NCBI RefSeq assembly: GCF_018613065.1
Contig: NZ_JAGGQW010000057.1
Span: 77,949-141,948, forward strand
Length of the DNA stretch: 64,000 nucleotides
From: Bacillus sp. ISL-7
GTDB lineage: Bacteria > Bacillota > Bacilli > Bacillales_B > DSM-18226
Direction of reading: 5' to 3'
Every line of letters starts with the position of its first letter. Positions within the stretch are counted from its first letter, which is position 1. Of the stretch, positions 17,651 through 27,367 are shown in pieces. The notes beneath the pieces are model-generated. The model was not told the DNA's origin and ran no database searches. It saw only the letters and a list, made by a program, of their open reading frames with translations. A program made the position numbers and the translations under genes.

Positions 17651-18583
17651 TTAATAATGATACTCTCTGTTAACTGGTGAAGGCTTCAGTAAGAAATCTT
17701 TTAAAGCCTCTCTATTTGCCTCCATGTTTATTTCAAGAACAGCTCCAGAATGAGGATAGGTTTTATTTACATAGCTATTTTGGATTGGGATCCGTAACCT
17801 ATCGATATTTTTGATTGGATAAAAGACCAGTTTAGATAAAACTGATAATATCTCTCCTTTGTCCATATCTGACTCTACATGATTTAAACTCTCCTCCACA
17901 AAATCTGGAAGAGCTGCTAACGACTCAATATGACTAAACTTATTTTTTAATTGTTCCTTTACCTTGACAATGACTTCCTGTTGTCGTTTCACTCGGCCAA
18001 AATCACTCTCGTCATCATGTCTAAACCGGACATATTTTAACAATTCTCTTCCTTTCAGCGCATTTTCTCCAGGCTTTACGTCCATTTTGAAATCGTCAAT
18101 CATCTTCTGACTAACATTCACAGTTATACCTTCTGGAGCAATCAGGTCAATGAAGTTCGCAAACCCTTCAAAATCAATGGAAACGGAGTGGTCCACTTTA
18201 ATTCCGAAATTTTGATAAATAGTCTTTTTTAATAATTCATTTCCGCCGATAAAATAGGCCATGTTGAGCTTGTCGTAACCTTTTCGATGCCCGGGAATTT
18301 TAACGTAGCTGTCTCTCATCAAACTAATTAACTTAATATTACCTTCTTTAGGAACATATTGGGCTATTATGATGGCATCAGAGAAAGATTGAGGTTCGCC
18401 TCTCGAATCACTCCCTATTAAAAGAAAATTCATCATTCCTTTTTTATCTTTATGATTAGTACTGTCTTCATTTTGGGATGGTGAAGAGGGTTGAACTTGA
18501 TTTTGATCACTTAAATTTCCAGCTGAACAGCCTCCTAAAAATATAGAAAGTAAAATTATCATGAATATTCTCAAGCTTTTCAC
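17651..18583 (-). CDS. LytR-CpsA-Psr (LCP) family protein with lipobox
   Basis: The protein (310 residues from a GTG at 18583; TTG at 18586 is adjacent and no strong ribosome binding site is visible) has a short hydrophobic leader ending LGGCSAG, a lipoprotein-type lipobox. The LCP domain follows: FLLIGSDSRGEPQSFSDAIII, SLMRDSYVKIPGHRKGYDKLN, KYVRFRHDDESDFGRVKRQQ. LCP enzymes transfer undecaprenyl-linked teichoic acids or other polymers to peptidoglycan at the outer membrane face. Most Bacillus members use a membrane helix, so the lipobox is unusual. No partner genes are adjacent. Confidence 0.85.
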   Translation of the reverse strand: MKSLRIFMIILLSIFLGGCSAGNLSDQNQVQPSSPSQNEDSTNHKDKKGMMNFLLIGSDSRGEPQSFSDAIIIAQYVPKEGNIKLISLMRDSYVKIPGHRKGYDKLNMAYFIGGNELLKKTIYQNFGIKVDHSVSIDFEGFANFIDLIAPEGITVNVSQKMIDDFKMDVKPGENALKGRELLKYVRFRHDDESDFGRVKRQQEVIVKVKEQLKNKFSHIESLAALPDFVEESLNHVESDMDKGEILSVLSKLVFYPIKNIDRLRIPIQNSYVNKTYPHSGAVLEINMEANREALKDFLLKPSPVNREYHY

Positions 18584-18586
18584 CAA

Positions 18587-18926
18587 CTTTCAATAATATT
18601 CGCTCAAAGATAATCATTGCATATACTTAATTTCTCAATTTTTACTTTTGTTATTCCTCCTTTTGTTTATCTTTCCTTGCATTACCTTATTGTTCATGGA
18701 TAATTTGCATAAAATTTCCCATGCTAAACATAATTTTTATTAGAGGACTTAAAAAGCATCATATCTGTACTTATCGAGGATTTAATGAAATACAATGGAA
18801 TACCTTCTATCCCACTGCAAAAGTGCATGTAAAGGTAAAGGTGGATTTCAAACAAACTGGAATTGTACAATAAAACGCCAAATTAAAGACCCATCAATAG
18901 ATGGGTCTGGTGGTTCTCATTCAATT
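18587..18926. other. Intergenic stretch between the LCP and feoB genes
   Basis: AT-rich, no convincing gene. It holds the upstream region of the LCP gene and, at the right end, the feo terminator. An ORF reading 18795-19091 on the plus strand is mostly antisense to feoB and is not supported. Confidence 0.6.
18887..18908 (-). terminator. Intrinsic terminator of feo operon
   Basis: AGACCCATC and GATGGGTCT form a perfect 9-bp stem with a four-base loop; T-rich sequence follows on the minus strand. Confidence 0.85.
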
Positions 18927-20300
18927 TTAAATCCAGCCAAAATATCTAACCGTTTGTGTAATTATGAGTGGAACAAGGATGGCAATAACGGTCGGAATAA
19001 GGAAGGCAAGAAAAGTCCATTTTTTACTCTTCGTTTCTTTATAAATATTAAGCAAAGTCGTGCCGCAAGGATAATGAAGGAGAGAAAATAACATCATATT
19101 CAATGCTGTGAGCCACGTCCAGCCATGATCAAGAAAGATTTTCTTTAAATCTACCATGCTATCAACTTCGGTTAAAGATCCTGTTGATAAATAACCCATC
19201 AATAGGATTGGAAGAACAATTTCGTTTGCTGGTAACCCTAAAATAAACGCCATCATGATGTATCCGTCAAGGCCAAGCATTTTTCCAAATGGGTCCAAAA
19301 ACTCAACAGCATACATCAAAATACTGGTATCACCAATGTAAATATTCGCAAACACCCAAGTTAAAATCGCTGCTGGAGCAGCAACTTTAACGGCGCGAAC
19401 TAACACAGACCAGGACTTTGTTAAAGATGAGCGAATCACGGTATCAAATATCTTCGGTTTACGATAAGGCGGTAGTTCTAACGTGTAGTGAGTTGGTACT
19501 CCTTTAAGGGCCGTTTTAGACAGTACCCAAGAAACAAAAAAGGTAACCACTATACCAAATAAAACAATACCGACAACGACCCCTGTGGTAACAAGTGATG
19601 CTGCCCCACCTGTAAAATTGGCAGCCATGAATAACGAAGCTAAAACAATTAAAGTTCCCCACCTGCCGTTACATGGAACAAAGTTGTTTGTAAGGATGGC
19701 CAGCATCCGCTCTCTTGGAGATTCAATAATCCTGGTTGAAATAACCGCTGCCGCATTACAGCCAAATCCCATCGCCATTGTTAATGATTGCTTCCCATGG
19801 GCACCTACCCTTTTAAACAGCCGATCCATGTTAAATGCTACCCTAGGAAGATAACCATAATTTTCCAATAATGAAAATGTTGGAAAAAAGATCGCCATCG
19901 GCGGAAGCATAACGCTAATCACCCATGTTGTTCCTCGGTATAAACCGAGAACAAGGACACCGTGCAACCAATCTGGTGCATGGAGGAAGGTAAAAAATGA
20001 TGTAATATACCCTTCTAAGAAACCAAAAAACTCAGCTAACATGGAGGATGGGATATTTGCTCCTGCAATTGTTAAATAAAATAGTACTCCTAACATAGTA
20101 ATCATGATGGGAAAACCAAAAATAGGTGAAGTAAAAATCGCGTCCAGCTTTTCGGTTCGAGTATCCCTTTTTGATTGTGTATAGGTAATTCCTTCATGAC
20201 ATAATTTATGACTGCGATCGTAGAGGTTTTGAACAATGTCATCTCTTAGCTTTGGTGTCGACAGCTCCTGAGCTTCAGCATAAAGCTTTTGAATACTCAT
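18927..20300 (-). CDS. feoB: FeoB membrane (nucleoside-recognition/Gate) part, separate gene
   Basis: The 457-residue polytopic membrane protein carries the FeoB channel: VLVLGLYRGTTWVISVMLPP, FSLLENYGYLPRVAFNMDRLF, MGFGCNAAAVISTR, FVPCNGRWGTL and GLPANEIVLP, which are FeoB core motifs including the conserved cysteines. It lacks the GTPase domain, which is encoded by the preceding gene in another frame (26-bp overlap). Its ATG has AGGAGGTGG ten bases upstream, inside the preceding gene, so it can be translated on its own. Together the two proteins probably form a two-subunit ferrous iron importer. Confidence 0.9.
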   Translation of the reverse strand: MSIQKLYAEAQELSTPKLRDDIVQNLYDRSHKLCHEGITYTQSKRDTRTEKLDAIFTSPIFGFPIMITMLGVLFYLTIAGANIPSSMLAEFFGFLEGYITSFFTFLHAPDWLHGVLVLGLYRGTTWVISVMLPPMAIFFPTFSLLENYGYLPRVAFNMDRLFKRVGAHGKQSLTMAMGFGCNAAAVISTRIIESPRERMLAILTNNFVPCNGRWGTLIVLASLFMAANFTGGAASLVTTGVVVGIVLFGIVVTFFVSWVLSKTALKGVPTHYTLELPPYRKPKIFDTVIRSSLTKSWSVLVRAVKVAAPAAILTWVFANIYIGDTSILMYAVEFLDPFGKMLGLDGYIMMAFILGLPANEIVLPILLMGYLSTGSLTEVDSMVDLKKIFLDHGWTWLTALNMMLFSLLHYPCGTTLLNIYKETKSKKWTFLAFLIPTVIAILVPLIITQTVRYFGWI

Positions 20301-20994
20301 TCTCTAAACCACCTCCTGCGACCAATCGATTGCTAATTTCATTCAGTAATGTTTCGTCTCCATCTAGCAATCTCAAAGAAACCCAACGAGCGGATAATTG
20401 ATCGCCAATAAATTCACGTACTTTAGGTTCAATTTTTTTAATCTTGGCTTCGATCTCAGCAGGATAAGACACTTGAACTGGGTTGCATTCAATCGCCCCT
20501 GTCACAATTCGATCAATGGTATCTAAGAGCATAGGAAATCCCTTTTTGTTCCTGGCAGAAATCTTGATAACAGGAACTCCCAACCGATTGGTCAGCAATC
20601 GTTCATTAATTTGAATTCCTTGTTCTTCCGCAACATCAATTAAATTGATACAAATGACAACATTTGTAGTCATCTCTAATACCTGCAAAGCAAGATTAAA
20701 ATTCCGCTCTAATGAAGTCGCATCTAATACCACAACCGTCACATCTGGTTTTTCAAAAACGATATAATTTCGAGCTACTTCTTCATCCGTTGAATTCGAG
20801 AAAAGTGAGTAGGTGCCAGGAAGGTCAATAAGATTAAACGTTTTATCTTTATGCTGAACAGTCCCGTGTGCAAGTGAAACGGTTTTTCCTGCCCAATTCC
20901 CTGTATGTTGTCTGAGGCCGGTTAAGGCATTGAACAAGGTACTTTTCCCCGTATTCGGATTTCCAGCTAAGGCAATTCGATATTCTTTACCCAT
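20275..20994 (-). CDS. feoB: FeoB GTPase part, separate gene
   Basis: The 239-residue soluble protein is the FeoB G-domain: G1 GNPNTGKST, G3 DLPGTYS, G4-like NLID, and G5-like SAR, followed by the helical GDI-like segment ending near residue 220. The usual single FeoB is about 650-700 residues; here the chain stops (ENEYSKALC) just after the spacer and the membrane part restarts from an overlapping ATG. FeoA overlaps its start by eight bases. GTP binding and hydrolysis would drive or gate iron uptake by the membrane subunit. Confidence 0.9.
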   Translation of the reverse strand: MGKEYRIALAGNPNTGKSTLFNALTGLRQHTGNWAGKTVSLAHGTVQHKDKTFNLIDLPGTYSLFSNSTDEEVARNYIVFEKPDVTVVVLDATSLERNFNLALQVLEMTTNVVICINLIDVAEEQGIQINERLLTNRLGVPVIKISARNKKGFPMLLDTIDRIVTGAIECNPVQVSYPAEIEAKIKKIEPKVREFIGDQLSARWVSLRLLDGDETLLNEISNRLVAGGGLENEYSKALC

Positions 20995-21238
20995 TAGATA
21001 CCAACTCCCCCTCTATTTTTGAGCTTTCCTCTCTTCGTAGTGCGATGGTTGTTTGACTGACACGAAAAGCAATTGGATCTCCCAACGGACTTTTCCGGAT
21101 AACCTCTACGATCGCTCCATTCACAAATCCTAAATCTAATAATCTTCTTCTCATGACACCCTCTAGATGTATATCAGTTATTTTTATTAAATTTCCTTTT
21201 TGACCATTTACAAGTTTGATGATTTTAGGGTTATCCAT
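20987..21238 (-). CDS. feoA: Ferrous iron transport protein A
   Basis: The 83-residue protein has an SH3-like FeoA fold: KLVNGQKGNLIKITDI, MRRRLLDLGFVNGAIVEVIRKSPLGDPIAFRV and TIALRREES. It is cytoplasmic and supports FeoB activity. It is the first gene of the feoA-feoB-feoB operon and overlaps the GTPase gene by eight bases. Confidence 0.93.
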   Translation of the reverse strand: MDNPKIIKLVNGQKGNLIKITDIHLEGVMRRRLLDLGFVNGAIVEVIRKSPLGDPIAFRVSQTTIALRREESSKIEGELVSNG

Positions 21239-21285
21239 CTCTCTTTCCCCGCCTTCAAAGTTTTTACCTTGTGCAACTTTTTATT

Positions 21286-21301
21286 AATTATATGTATAAT
21301 T
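21286..21301. promoter_or_regulatory. Inverted repeat upstream of feoA
   Basis: AATTATA and TATAATT flank a two-base centre about 48 bases before the feoA start. It could be an operator of a metal regulator or simply part of the promoter -10 region. It does not match the usual Bacillus Fur box TGATAAT-N-ATTATCA. Confidence 0.35.
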
Positions 21302-21385
21302 TCCAAAATTGTCACCTATTTTGCAAAAATAAATATTATCTGCGTGTTGGAAACTAGGATATTATCAAAAATTTAACTAAAAAAG

Positions 21386-21410
21386 CCCTTATGGATATTT
21401 TCCATAAGGG
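21386..21410 (-). terminator. Intrinsic terminator of helicase gene
   Basis: CCCTTATGGA pairs with TCCATAAGGG; AT-rich run follows on the minus strand. The stem touches the stop codon of the helicase gene. Confidence 0.7.
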
Positions 21411-21411
21411 T

Positions 21412-23718
21412 TTATTTGCCTTTTAATAGAGGTGTTTGTGGAGAACCAATTGTATACTGCTGCCATTCCAGCGGCATGAGCATTTGATACTGCCGCTCCA
21501 GGAATCGGTCATCAATCAATACGATGGTTCCGTGGTCCTCCTCCGAGCGAATCAACCTTCCCCCTGCTTGTAGCACTTTATTCATCCCAGGATAAACATA
21601 GGCATAGTCATAACCGTTTTTGTTTTTCTTAATAAAATGATCCTTAATGAGGTTCCGCTCAAAACAAAGTTGCGGCAATCCTACACCTACAACGACAACT
21701 CCATTTAAACGATCACCAATTAAATCGACACCCTCAGAAAAAATACCGCCGAGGACAGCGAAGCCCAGTAATGTTTCTATTTGATTGGGTTTAAATGCCG
21801 CCAAGAAAGCTTCCCTTTCAGTTTCGGTCATCCCTGATGCTTGGATGATCGTATTGGTTACTTGGTCTTGTTGCTTGAACTGGTCATAAACAGTAAGTAA
21901 ATACTGATAGGATGGGAAAAAGATAAAGTAATTCCCTGGCCGGTTTTTAATCAAGGCTTGGATTGCAGATACAATTGAACGCTTTGTCTGTTCCCGGTCT
22001 CGGTAACGAGTAGATAATGGATTGATAAAGACGTCGACTTGATTGCTTGAAAATGGTGAAGGGATGGATATTGCATAATCATCTTCCTTCCCACCAAGGA
22101 TATCTTGATAATAGGATAAAGGAGACAATGTGGCCGAAAAGAATAGTTTTGACCGATAGCCCTTCCCCATTTGTTTAAGAAGCTTTGAAGGATCAATGCA
22201 AAAAAGCTTCACGAGTAAATCGTTTTTAATTTTTTCGGCATAAACGACATAATGTTCATCGAGCAACTCGGTAATTTTTAAAAAATTATTTACCACAAAG
22301 TATGCTTCCAAAAGAGTTTCGGACGTTTCTGTTTGAAGAACCTGTTCTGCGCTTTCTACAAAATGAATCAGTTGTTCAATTAATTCTTCATCCAAATGAT
22401 CAATGGTGAATTCAAATTTATCTAGATTTTCTTTTTTGAGGGAAATAAACCAAGCATTTAGCTTGGTTGCAGACTCATATATTGCTTTATTGACACCCTT
22501 AAAATCCTTTTTCAATTGGAGAAATAATTCTTTGTTTAAGGTTGCTGAAAACATCTCACGCCCCCGGTCCACTAGATTATGTGCCTCATCGACTAGGAGT
22601 ACGGTATGTTTTTTTTGCTCTTCAAACAGACGTTTTAGCGATACCCGCGGGTCGAAAATATAATTGTAGTCACAGATGATACAGTCCACTGTATAGGCAA
22701 GGTCAATCGAAAATTCAAATGGACAGACCGTATGTTTCCTTGCATATATTTCAATTACTTCACGGGTCATGCCGGTTTCATTTGTTAGAATATCATGAAA
22801 CGCGTCATTAATCCGATCATAATAGCCATTTGCAAATTCACAATAATCCTTTTGGCAAACAGTTTCCTCTTTAAAACAAACCTTGTCTTTAGCCGTAATG
22901 GTCAGCGTGTTCATACAAAGACCTGAAGAGCTCATTTTTTTAAACGCATCTTCGGCAGTTGTACGGGTAATCGTTTTAGCCGTAAGGTAGAAAACTCGAT
23001 TCAGAAGCCCCTCCCCGATTGCCTTTACTGAAGGAAAGAGTGTCGATATCGTCTTGCCGATTCCTGTTGGGGCTTTAGCGAACAGATTTTTTTCATCTAA
23101 AATCGTCTTATAAACCACTCCAGCTAATTTCCGCTGTCCCTCGCGATAGGAATCAAATGGAAAGGCTAGCTCTTTACAGCTTCCATTTCGTTTTTCCCGA
23201 TGCTCATGCAGCAGCTTAGCGTATGGTGCATAGTCTTCTATTACCTGACCAACAAATGCTTCTAGTTCTGAAATCTGACACTTCTTTTTAAAATATGTTT
23301 TCACTTCTGTTTCAACGTGGACATAGGTAAGTTGGACAAAGATTTCCTGTAAATCATTATCCTTGGCATGCATATAGGCATAGAGCTTTGCTTGTGCCCA
23401 GTGAACAGGGTATCCTCCTTGTTGTATCTGCTCTGACATCTGTGAGAATGATTTGATTTCGTCGATGATCACTCCATCCTCACGAAACAATAACCCATCA
23501 CACCTGCCATCAATAATGAAGGAAAGCGCTTCAAATGGGACTTCTGCACGGAGATACACTTCGTTTTGGTCATCTTCTTGATACGTTTTTTGAATCTTTT
23601 GATGAATCCTTGTCCCATCCAGAAGCGTCGATTGAGTGCGGAAACGTGAATCAATACTGCCGCTCTTGAAAACATGTTCAACGAGCGTTCTTACCGATAT
23701 ATGAATAGCCTCTGACAT
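21412..23718 (-). CDS. XPD/DinG-type superfamily 2 helicase with N-terminal RecB/Cas4-like nuclease domain
   Basis: The 768-residue protein has two parts. Residues 1-170 contain a PD-(D/E)XK pattern: GRCDGLLF (Asp near 74), VIIDEIKS (Glu-x-Lys near 87-89) and the RecB-type QAKLYAY (Gln near 109). Residues 190-768 are an XPD-like helicase: Walker A APTGIGKT (about 217-224), four cysteines at the Fe-S domain position (VCFKEETVCQKDYC ... HTVCPF), DEAH box VDEAHN, FFSATLSPL and the C-terminal GRLIRSEEDHG. It probably unwinds 5'-3' and cleaves DNA in repair. The context gives no pathway. The ATG has GGTGG upstream. Confidence 0.88.
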   Translation of the reverse strand: MSEAIHISVRTLVEHVFKSGSIDSRFRTQSTLLDGTRIHQKIQKTYQEDDQNEVYLRAEVPFEALSFIIDGRCDGLLFREDGVIIDEIKSFSQMSEQIQQGGYPVHWAQAKLYAYMHAKDNDLQEIFVQLTYVHVETEVKTYFKKKCQISELEAFVGQVIEDYAPYAKLLHEHREKRNGSCKELAFPFDSYREGQRKLAGVVYKTILDEKNLFAKAPTGIGKTISTLFPSVKAIGEGLLNRVFYLTAKTITRTTAEDAFKKMSSSGLCMNTLTITAKDKVCFKEETVCQKDYCEFANGYYDRINDAFHDILTNETGMTREVIEIYARKHTVCPFEFSIDLAYTVDCIICDYNYIFDPRVSLKRLFEEQKKHTVLLVDEAHNLVDRGREMFSATLNKELFLQLKKDFKGVNKAIYESATKLNAWFISLKKENLDKFEFTIDHLDEELIEQLIHFVESAEQVLQTETSETLLEAYFVVNNFLKITELLDEHYVVYAEKIKNDLLVKLFCIDPSKLLKQMGKGYRSKLFFSATLSPLSYYQDILGGKEDDYAISIPSPFSSNQVDVFINPLSTRYRDREQTKRSIVSAIQALIKNRPGNYFIFFPSYQYLLTVYDQFKQQDQVTNTIIQASGMTETEREAFLAAFKPNQIETLLGFAVLGGIFSEGVDLIGDRLNGVVVVGVGLPQLCFERNLIKDHFIKKNKNGYDYAYVYPGMNKVLQAGGRLIRSEEDHGTIVLIDDRFLERQYQMLMPLEWQQYTIGSPQTPLLKGK

Positions 23719-23827
23719 TGGCCCACCAACTCACTAGAAAATCAATCATGAGAATATATGTTTGCTACTCAAAGTATACCATATTTTCATAACCATCTGA
23801 CAGCATCGAACGAAAGACAAGTCAAAT

Positions 23828-23869
23828 AAAAAACAAGTAAGGACTAACCAGCCTTCTTACTTGTTTTTT
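23828..23869 (-). terminator. Intrinsic terminator of proBA
   Basis: A 14-bp stem, AAAAAACAAGTAAG with CTTACTTGTTTTTT, lies just after proA. Confidence 0.9.
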
Positions 23870-23879
23870 CTTGAAAAGA

Positions 23880-25121
23880 TTATGACCGAATTTGTCCAGT
23901 ACCACGGACAATCGCTTTTGTCGTTGTGAGTGCACGTAGCCCCATTGGTCCACGAGCATGAAGTTTTTGTGTGCTGATTCCTATTTCTGCCCCATAGCCA
24001 AACTGCTCACCATCGGTGAACCGAGTCGATGCATTATGGTATAACACCGCTGCATCCACTGCCTGAAAAAACAAACCAACATTTTCAGAATTTTCACTAA
24101 TAATTGCCTCAGAATGTTTTGTTCCATATTGATCAATATGGTCAATTGCTTCCTTCACATCACTTACCAGTTTTACCGCCAAAATTGGTGCTGAAAATTC
24201 TGAGTACCAATCTTCTTCTGTTGCTTGTTTTACAAATGAATAGGCAGAAGCTAATTCTTCATCTCCACGCAAGTCCACCCCATGGTCATGAAGCGAACTT
24301 AATAATTCAGATCCAAAAGGCCAATTTTTGTGAATGATTACAGTTTCGGCTGCATTACAAACCGATGGACGGTGCAATTTTGCATTAATTGCGATATCTA
24401 TTGCCATCGTTTCATTTGCTGTTTCATCAATGAAAACATGACAGTTGCCTACACCCGTCTCCAAAACTGGAACCGTAGCATTTTGGATCACTGATTGAAT
24501 TAACCCAGCTCCGCCGCGTGGTATGAGAACATCTAGGTATTGATTCAGTTTAAACATTTCTGAAGCTGTTTCACGGCTCGTGTCCTCCAATAGTTGAACG
24601 GCATCGACAGGTATAGCCGTTTCTGCAAGTGCCTTGCGCATTAGATGGACAAGTGCCTTATTGGAATGAATGGCGGAAGAGCTCCCTCTTAAAAGAACTG
24701 CATTTCCAGCTTTTAAGCAAAGACTTCCCGCATCAACGGTAACATTGGGTCGTGCTTCATACACCATTCCAACCACCCCGAGCGGGACACGGATCATCTC
24801 TATTTGTAAACCATTCGGACGGTCCCATGCTTCGATTATTTCACCAATTGGATCCTTCAAATCAATTAACTGGCGAACTCCATCCACGATCTGCTCGATT
24901 CTTTCTTCTGTTAACATCAGTCGATCCAACAGCGAAGCGGAAAATCCATTTTCTTTTCCCGCTTCAATATCCTTGGAATTTTCAGTAATTAACCATTCTT
25001 TTTCAGTTAATAAATGGTCAGCCATCTTCAATAACGCATTGTTTTTTTCTTCCGCTGACAGCATTCCCAATTGTTTAGCAGCTTTCTTTAATTTACTGGC
25101 TTTTTCTAACAACTCACTCAT
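23880..25121 (-). CDS. proA: Gamma-glutamyl phosphate reductase
   Basis: The 413-residue protein is a full-length ProA of the aldehyde dehydrogenase superfamily: [32 protein letters not shown], catalytic cysteine in [11 protein letters not shown], and C-terminal [20 protein letters not shown]. It reduces gamma-glutamyl phosphate with NADPH to glutamate semialdehyde, the second step of proline synthesis. It follows proB by six bases and is controlled by the same T-box leader. Confidence 0.97.
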   Translation of the reverse strand: MSELLEKASKLKKAAKQLGMLSAEEKNNALLKMADHLLTEKEWLITENSKDIEAGKENGFSASLLDRLMLTEERIEQIVDGVRQLIDLKDPIGEIIEAWDRPNGLQIEMIRVPLGVVGMVYEARPNVTVDAGSLCLKAGNAVLLRGSSSAIHSNKALVHLMRKALAETAIPVDAVQLLEDTSRETASEMFKLNQYLDVLIPRGGAGLIQSVIQNATVPVLETGVGNCHVFIDETANETMAIDIAINAKLHRPSVCNAAETVIIHKNWPFGSELLSSLHDHGVDLRGDEELASAYSFVKQATEEDWYSEFSAPILAVKLVSDVKEAIDHIDQYGTKHSEAIISENSENVGLFFQAVDAAVLYHNASTRFTDGEQFGYGAEIGISTQKLHARGPMGLRALTTTKAIVRGTGQIRS

Positions 25122-25127
25122 TCCGTT

Positions 25128-26240
25128 TCACTCCTTTGGTATTGTGACCCAATTGTCACGATGAATGACTTCTGCTTTTTTATTAATGGAATAATCCTTC
25201 GATTGTTCACTGGGCAAGCCTTTTACTTTTAGTAAATTCTTAGAAGAATAATAAATTTGGCCTTTCCCGACAATTTTGCCTTTTTGATTCTGGACAACGA
25301 CCACATCTAAGGCGTTAAACTCACCAATGACATTCGTGACACCCACAGGAAGTAAACTTTTGCCCTGGAACACAACGGCCTTTTCCGCGCCATCATCAAT
25401 TTCGATCACACCACCGACCTGAGAGTGGTAAGCAATCCATTGCTTTCTCATTTGCATTTGCGTTTGGAATGGTCCGCCTATATACGTTCCATCTCCCTTA
25501 CCAGTTAAAATATCAGCCAGTTTTTCCTTTCCAGCACCAGTGCCGACGAAAACACTGACACCAAGGGAAAGAGCTTTTTTTGAAGCTAGTAATTTTGATT
25601 TCATTCCACCAGTTCCAACAGAAGAACCGCTTTCTCCGGCAACACCGAGGAGTTTTTCAGATATTTCAGGGATAAAATGATATTTTTTTGCCTCTTTCGA
25701 TGATTTTGGATTGCCATCATATAAACCATTCACATCTGTTAAAATAATCAATGCATTCGCATGTAAAAACCCACTAACGAGCGCTGAGAGCATATCATTG
25801 TCACCGAAAGTCAATTCCTCAATCGCAACCGAATCATTTTCATTAATGATCGGTAATACACCTTTTTGAAGTAACTCATGAATGGTATTAAAGAGGTTAT
25901 GAAACCGAACCTGGCTGTAAAAATCTTCACGAGTTAATAGGATCTGGGCTGGCACTATCGCAAACTCTTTAAATAATTGTATATAATTCTGCATCAACAA
26001 CCCTTGTCCCACAGCTGCGGCCGCTTGTTTCCCAGCAACTGTCTTTGGACGAGATGGATATCCAAGTGAGCCAAATCCTGCTGCAACTGCTCCGGATGAA
26101 ATAAGGAGAACTTCATGGCCTTGCTCTTTCAAAAAGGCAAGTGCCTCTACATGGTCTCGTATTTTCTCTTCAGAAATTGTTCCTGAGGCATTTGTGAGTG
26201 AGCTGCTCCCAATCTTTACAACCACCAGCTGTTTTTTCAT
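25128..26240 (-). CDS. proB: Glutamate 5-kinase
   Basis: I use the ATG at 26240 (370 residues), because the longer open frame runs into the T-box leader and because [17 protein letters not shown] is the normal ProB N-terminus. The amino acid kinase domain holds [36 protein letters not shown] and [11 protein letters not shown]; the last hundred residues are a PUA domain. It phosphorylates glutamate with ATP, the committed step of proline synthesis, and is usually feedback-inhibited by proline. A T-box upstream adds control by uncharged tRNA-Pro. Confidence 0.96.
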   Translation of the reverse strand: MKKQLVVVKIGSSSLTNASGTISEEKIRDHVEALAFLKEQGHEVLLISSGAVAAGFGSLGYPSRPKTVAGKQAAAAVGQGLLMQNYIQLFKEFAIVPAQILLTREDFYSQVRFHNLFNTIHELLQKGVLPIINENDSVAIEELTFGDNDMLSALVSGFLHANALIILTDVNGLYDGNPKSSKEAKKYHFIPEISEKLLGVAGESGSSVGTGGMKSKLLASKKALSLGVSVFVGTGAGKEKLADILTGKGDGTYIGGPFQTQMQMRKQWIAYHSQVGGVIEIDDGAEKAVVFQGKSLLPVGVTNVIGEFNALDVVVVQNQKGKIVGKGQIYYSSKNLLKVKGLPSEQSKDYSINKKAEVIHRDNWVTIPKE

Positions 26241-26264
26241 AGCATTCCGAACCTTTCTTTTTAT

Positions 26265-26465
26265 AAAATAAAAAAACGACTCTTCTGTCCTAAAAAAAAG
26301 GACGGAAAGTCGTTTCCGCGGTACCACCTTTATTGATGCCATGCACCCACTTAATCCCGTAACGAGGGTGACGGCTTATGTTTGCATAAGCAGCGTGTGA
26401 GGGCAGGTTCAGACTTTTTTCCGCGAGAAACCTTTCAGCCAACGGGTTTCACTCTCTATCACGTT
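26265..26465 (-). ncRNA. T-box riboswitch leader, proline type
   Basis: On the minus strand the leader contains the T-box sequence AAAGGTGGTACCGCGG (26331-26316) and ends in a terminator. A CCT triplet (26407-26405) follows TCTGAA in the position of a specifier loop, which fits tRNA-Pro. Downstream proBA encodes proline synthesis. Uncharged tRNA-Pro would stabilise the antiterminator. Boundaries are approximate. Confidence 0.9.
26270..26315 (-). terminator. T-box terminator
   Basis: AAACGACT and AGTCGTTT form the base of a stem enclosing GTCC/GGAC, followed by a T-run. The T-box GGTGGTACCGCGG ends directly before it. Confidence 0.85.
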
Positions 26466-26567
26466 CCAAAGATTTACTAATCCCAAACTGTTTTCGATTT
26501 ATATTTCTTTGATTATCCTTAGAAATTGGATAAAAGTCAATAGAATATTTTAAATTATTGAAAAAAA

Positions 26568-26584
26568 AGCTAAATAGATTAGCT
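26568..26584 (-). terminator. Intrinsic terminator of mhqD
   Basis: AGCTAA pairs with TTAGCT, followed by eight T on the minus strand. Confidence 0.75.
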
Positions 26585-26587
26585 CTT

Positions 26588-27193
26588 TTATATGAGTTTT
26601 TTATACCATTGCGCTGCTGCCTCAACTTCATCAAAGGTTAATTGATGTCCATTATGCTCCCAATGAAGGTGGACCTTTGCCTGAGCCTGCTCCAACATCT
26701 TTTCGAGTTCACCTGATTCCAATGGTGAACAAATAGGATCATTTGTTCCAGCACCAATAAATACGGATGTTCCTGATAAATCAGGCAAAGAAATCCCTCT
26801 TAAAGGAACCATTGGATGATGGAGAATTGCTCCTTTTAAGGCATCTTGATACTGGAACAACAAACTGGCAGCAATATTTGCACCATTTGAATACCCAATC
26901 GCAATGACATTGTTTCGATCAAAATCATATTTTTTAGCTGCATCTTCTAGAAATTCATATAATTCTTTTGTGCGAAAAATAAGGTCCTCTTCATCAAAAA
27001 TACCCTCCGCTAATCTTCGGAAAAAACGCGGCATCCCATTTTCAAGGACATTTCCACGCACACTTAGAAAAGATGCCTCCTCATCGATTTTCCCTGCTAA
27101 AGGAATCAAATCTAATTCTGTTCCGCCTGTCCCATGCAGCAATAAAAAAGTTGGTTTGCTTGCGTCTTTCCCTTTTTGAAAAATATGTTTCAT
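26588..27193 (-). CDS. mhqD: Hydrolase MhqD
   Basis: The 201-residue protein matches B. subtilis MhqD as I remember it almost throughout (MKHIFQKGKD start, LLLHGTGG, RGNVLENGMPRFFRRLAEG, nucleophile GYSNGAN, GAGTNDPIC, histidine in EHNGHQL). It is a phospholipase/carboxylesterase-family hydrolase. In B. subtilis mhqD is in the MhqR regulon induced by hydroquinones and catechols. Here it is a single gene, without MhqN, MhqO or MhqR beside it; a dioxygenase/DoxX operon lies 11 kb away. A gene-specific substrate is unknown. Confidence 0.9.
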   Translation of the reverse strand: MKHIFQKGKDASKPTFLLLHGTGGTELDLIPLAGKIDEEASFLSVRGNVLENGMPRFFRRLAEGIFDEEDLIFRTKELYEFLEDAAKKYDFDRNNVIAIGYSNGANIAASLLFQYQDALKGAILHHPMVPLRGISLPDLSGTSVFIGAGTNDPICSPLESGELEKMLEQAQAKVHLHWEHNGHQLTFDEVEAAAQWYKKLI

Positions 27194-27367
27194 CGTCGTC
27201 CGTCCCCTTCCTCAATTAAAAAGTTTCCTTACAGTTATTGTGAGAAACTTGGTCATTTCCTAATCGTCCTAAAATGTTCGTCCTTTTTAAAATATCTCGA
27301 ATACGAGATAATAGTAATGCTAAATGATTTTTCCGTCAATTTTTTTGAATCCGGATAAATAATAAAA

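Noticed and set aside
18795..19091. 98-codon plus-strand ORF
   Set aside because: Mostly antisense to feoB, contains the feo terminator and has no ribosome binding site.
20275..20300. Sequencing frameshift as cause of the split feoB
   Set aside because: Not fully excluded, but the strong internal ribosome binding site and a precise ATG argue for a natural split.
26241..26342. N-terminal extension of ProB
   Set aside because: It is translated T-box and terminator sequence; the normal ProB N-terminus starts at 26240.
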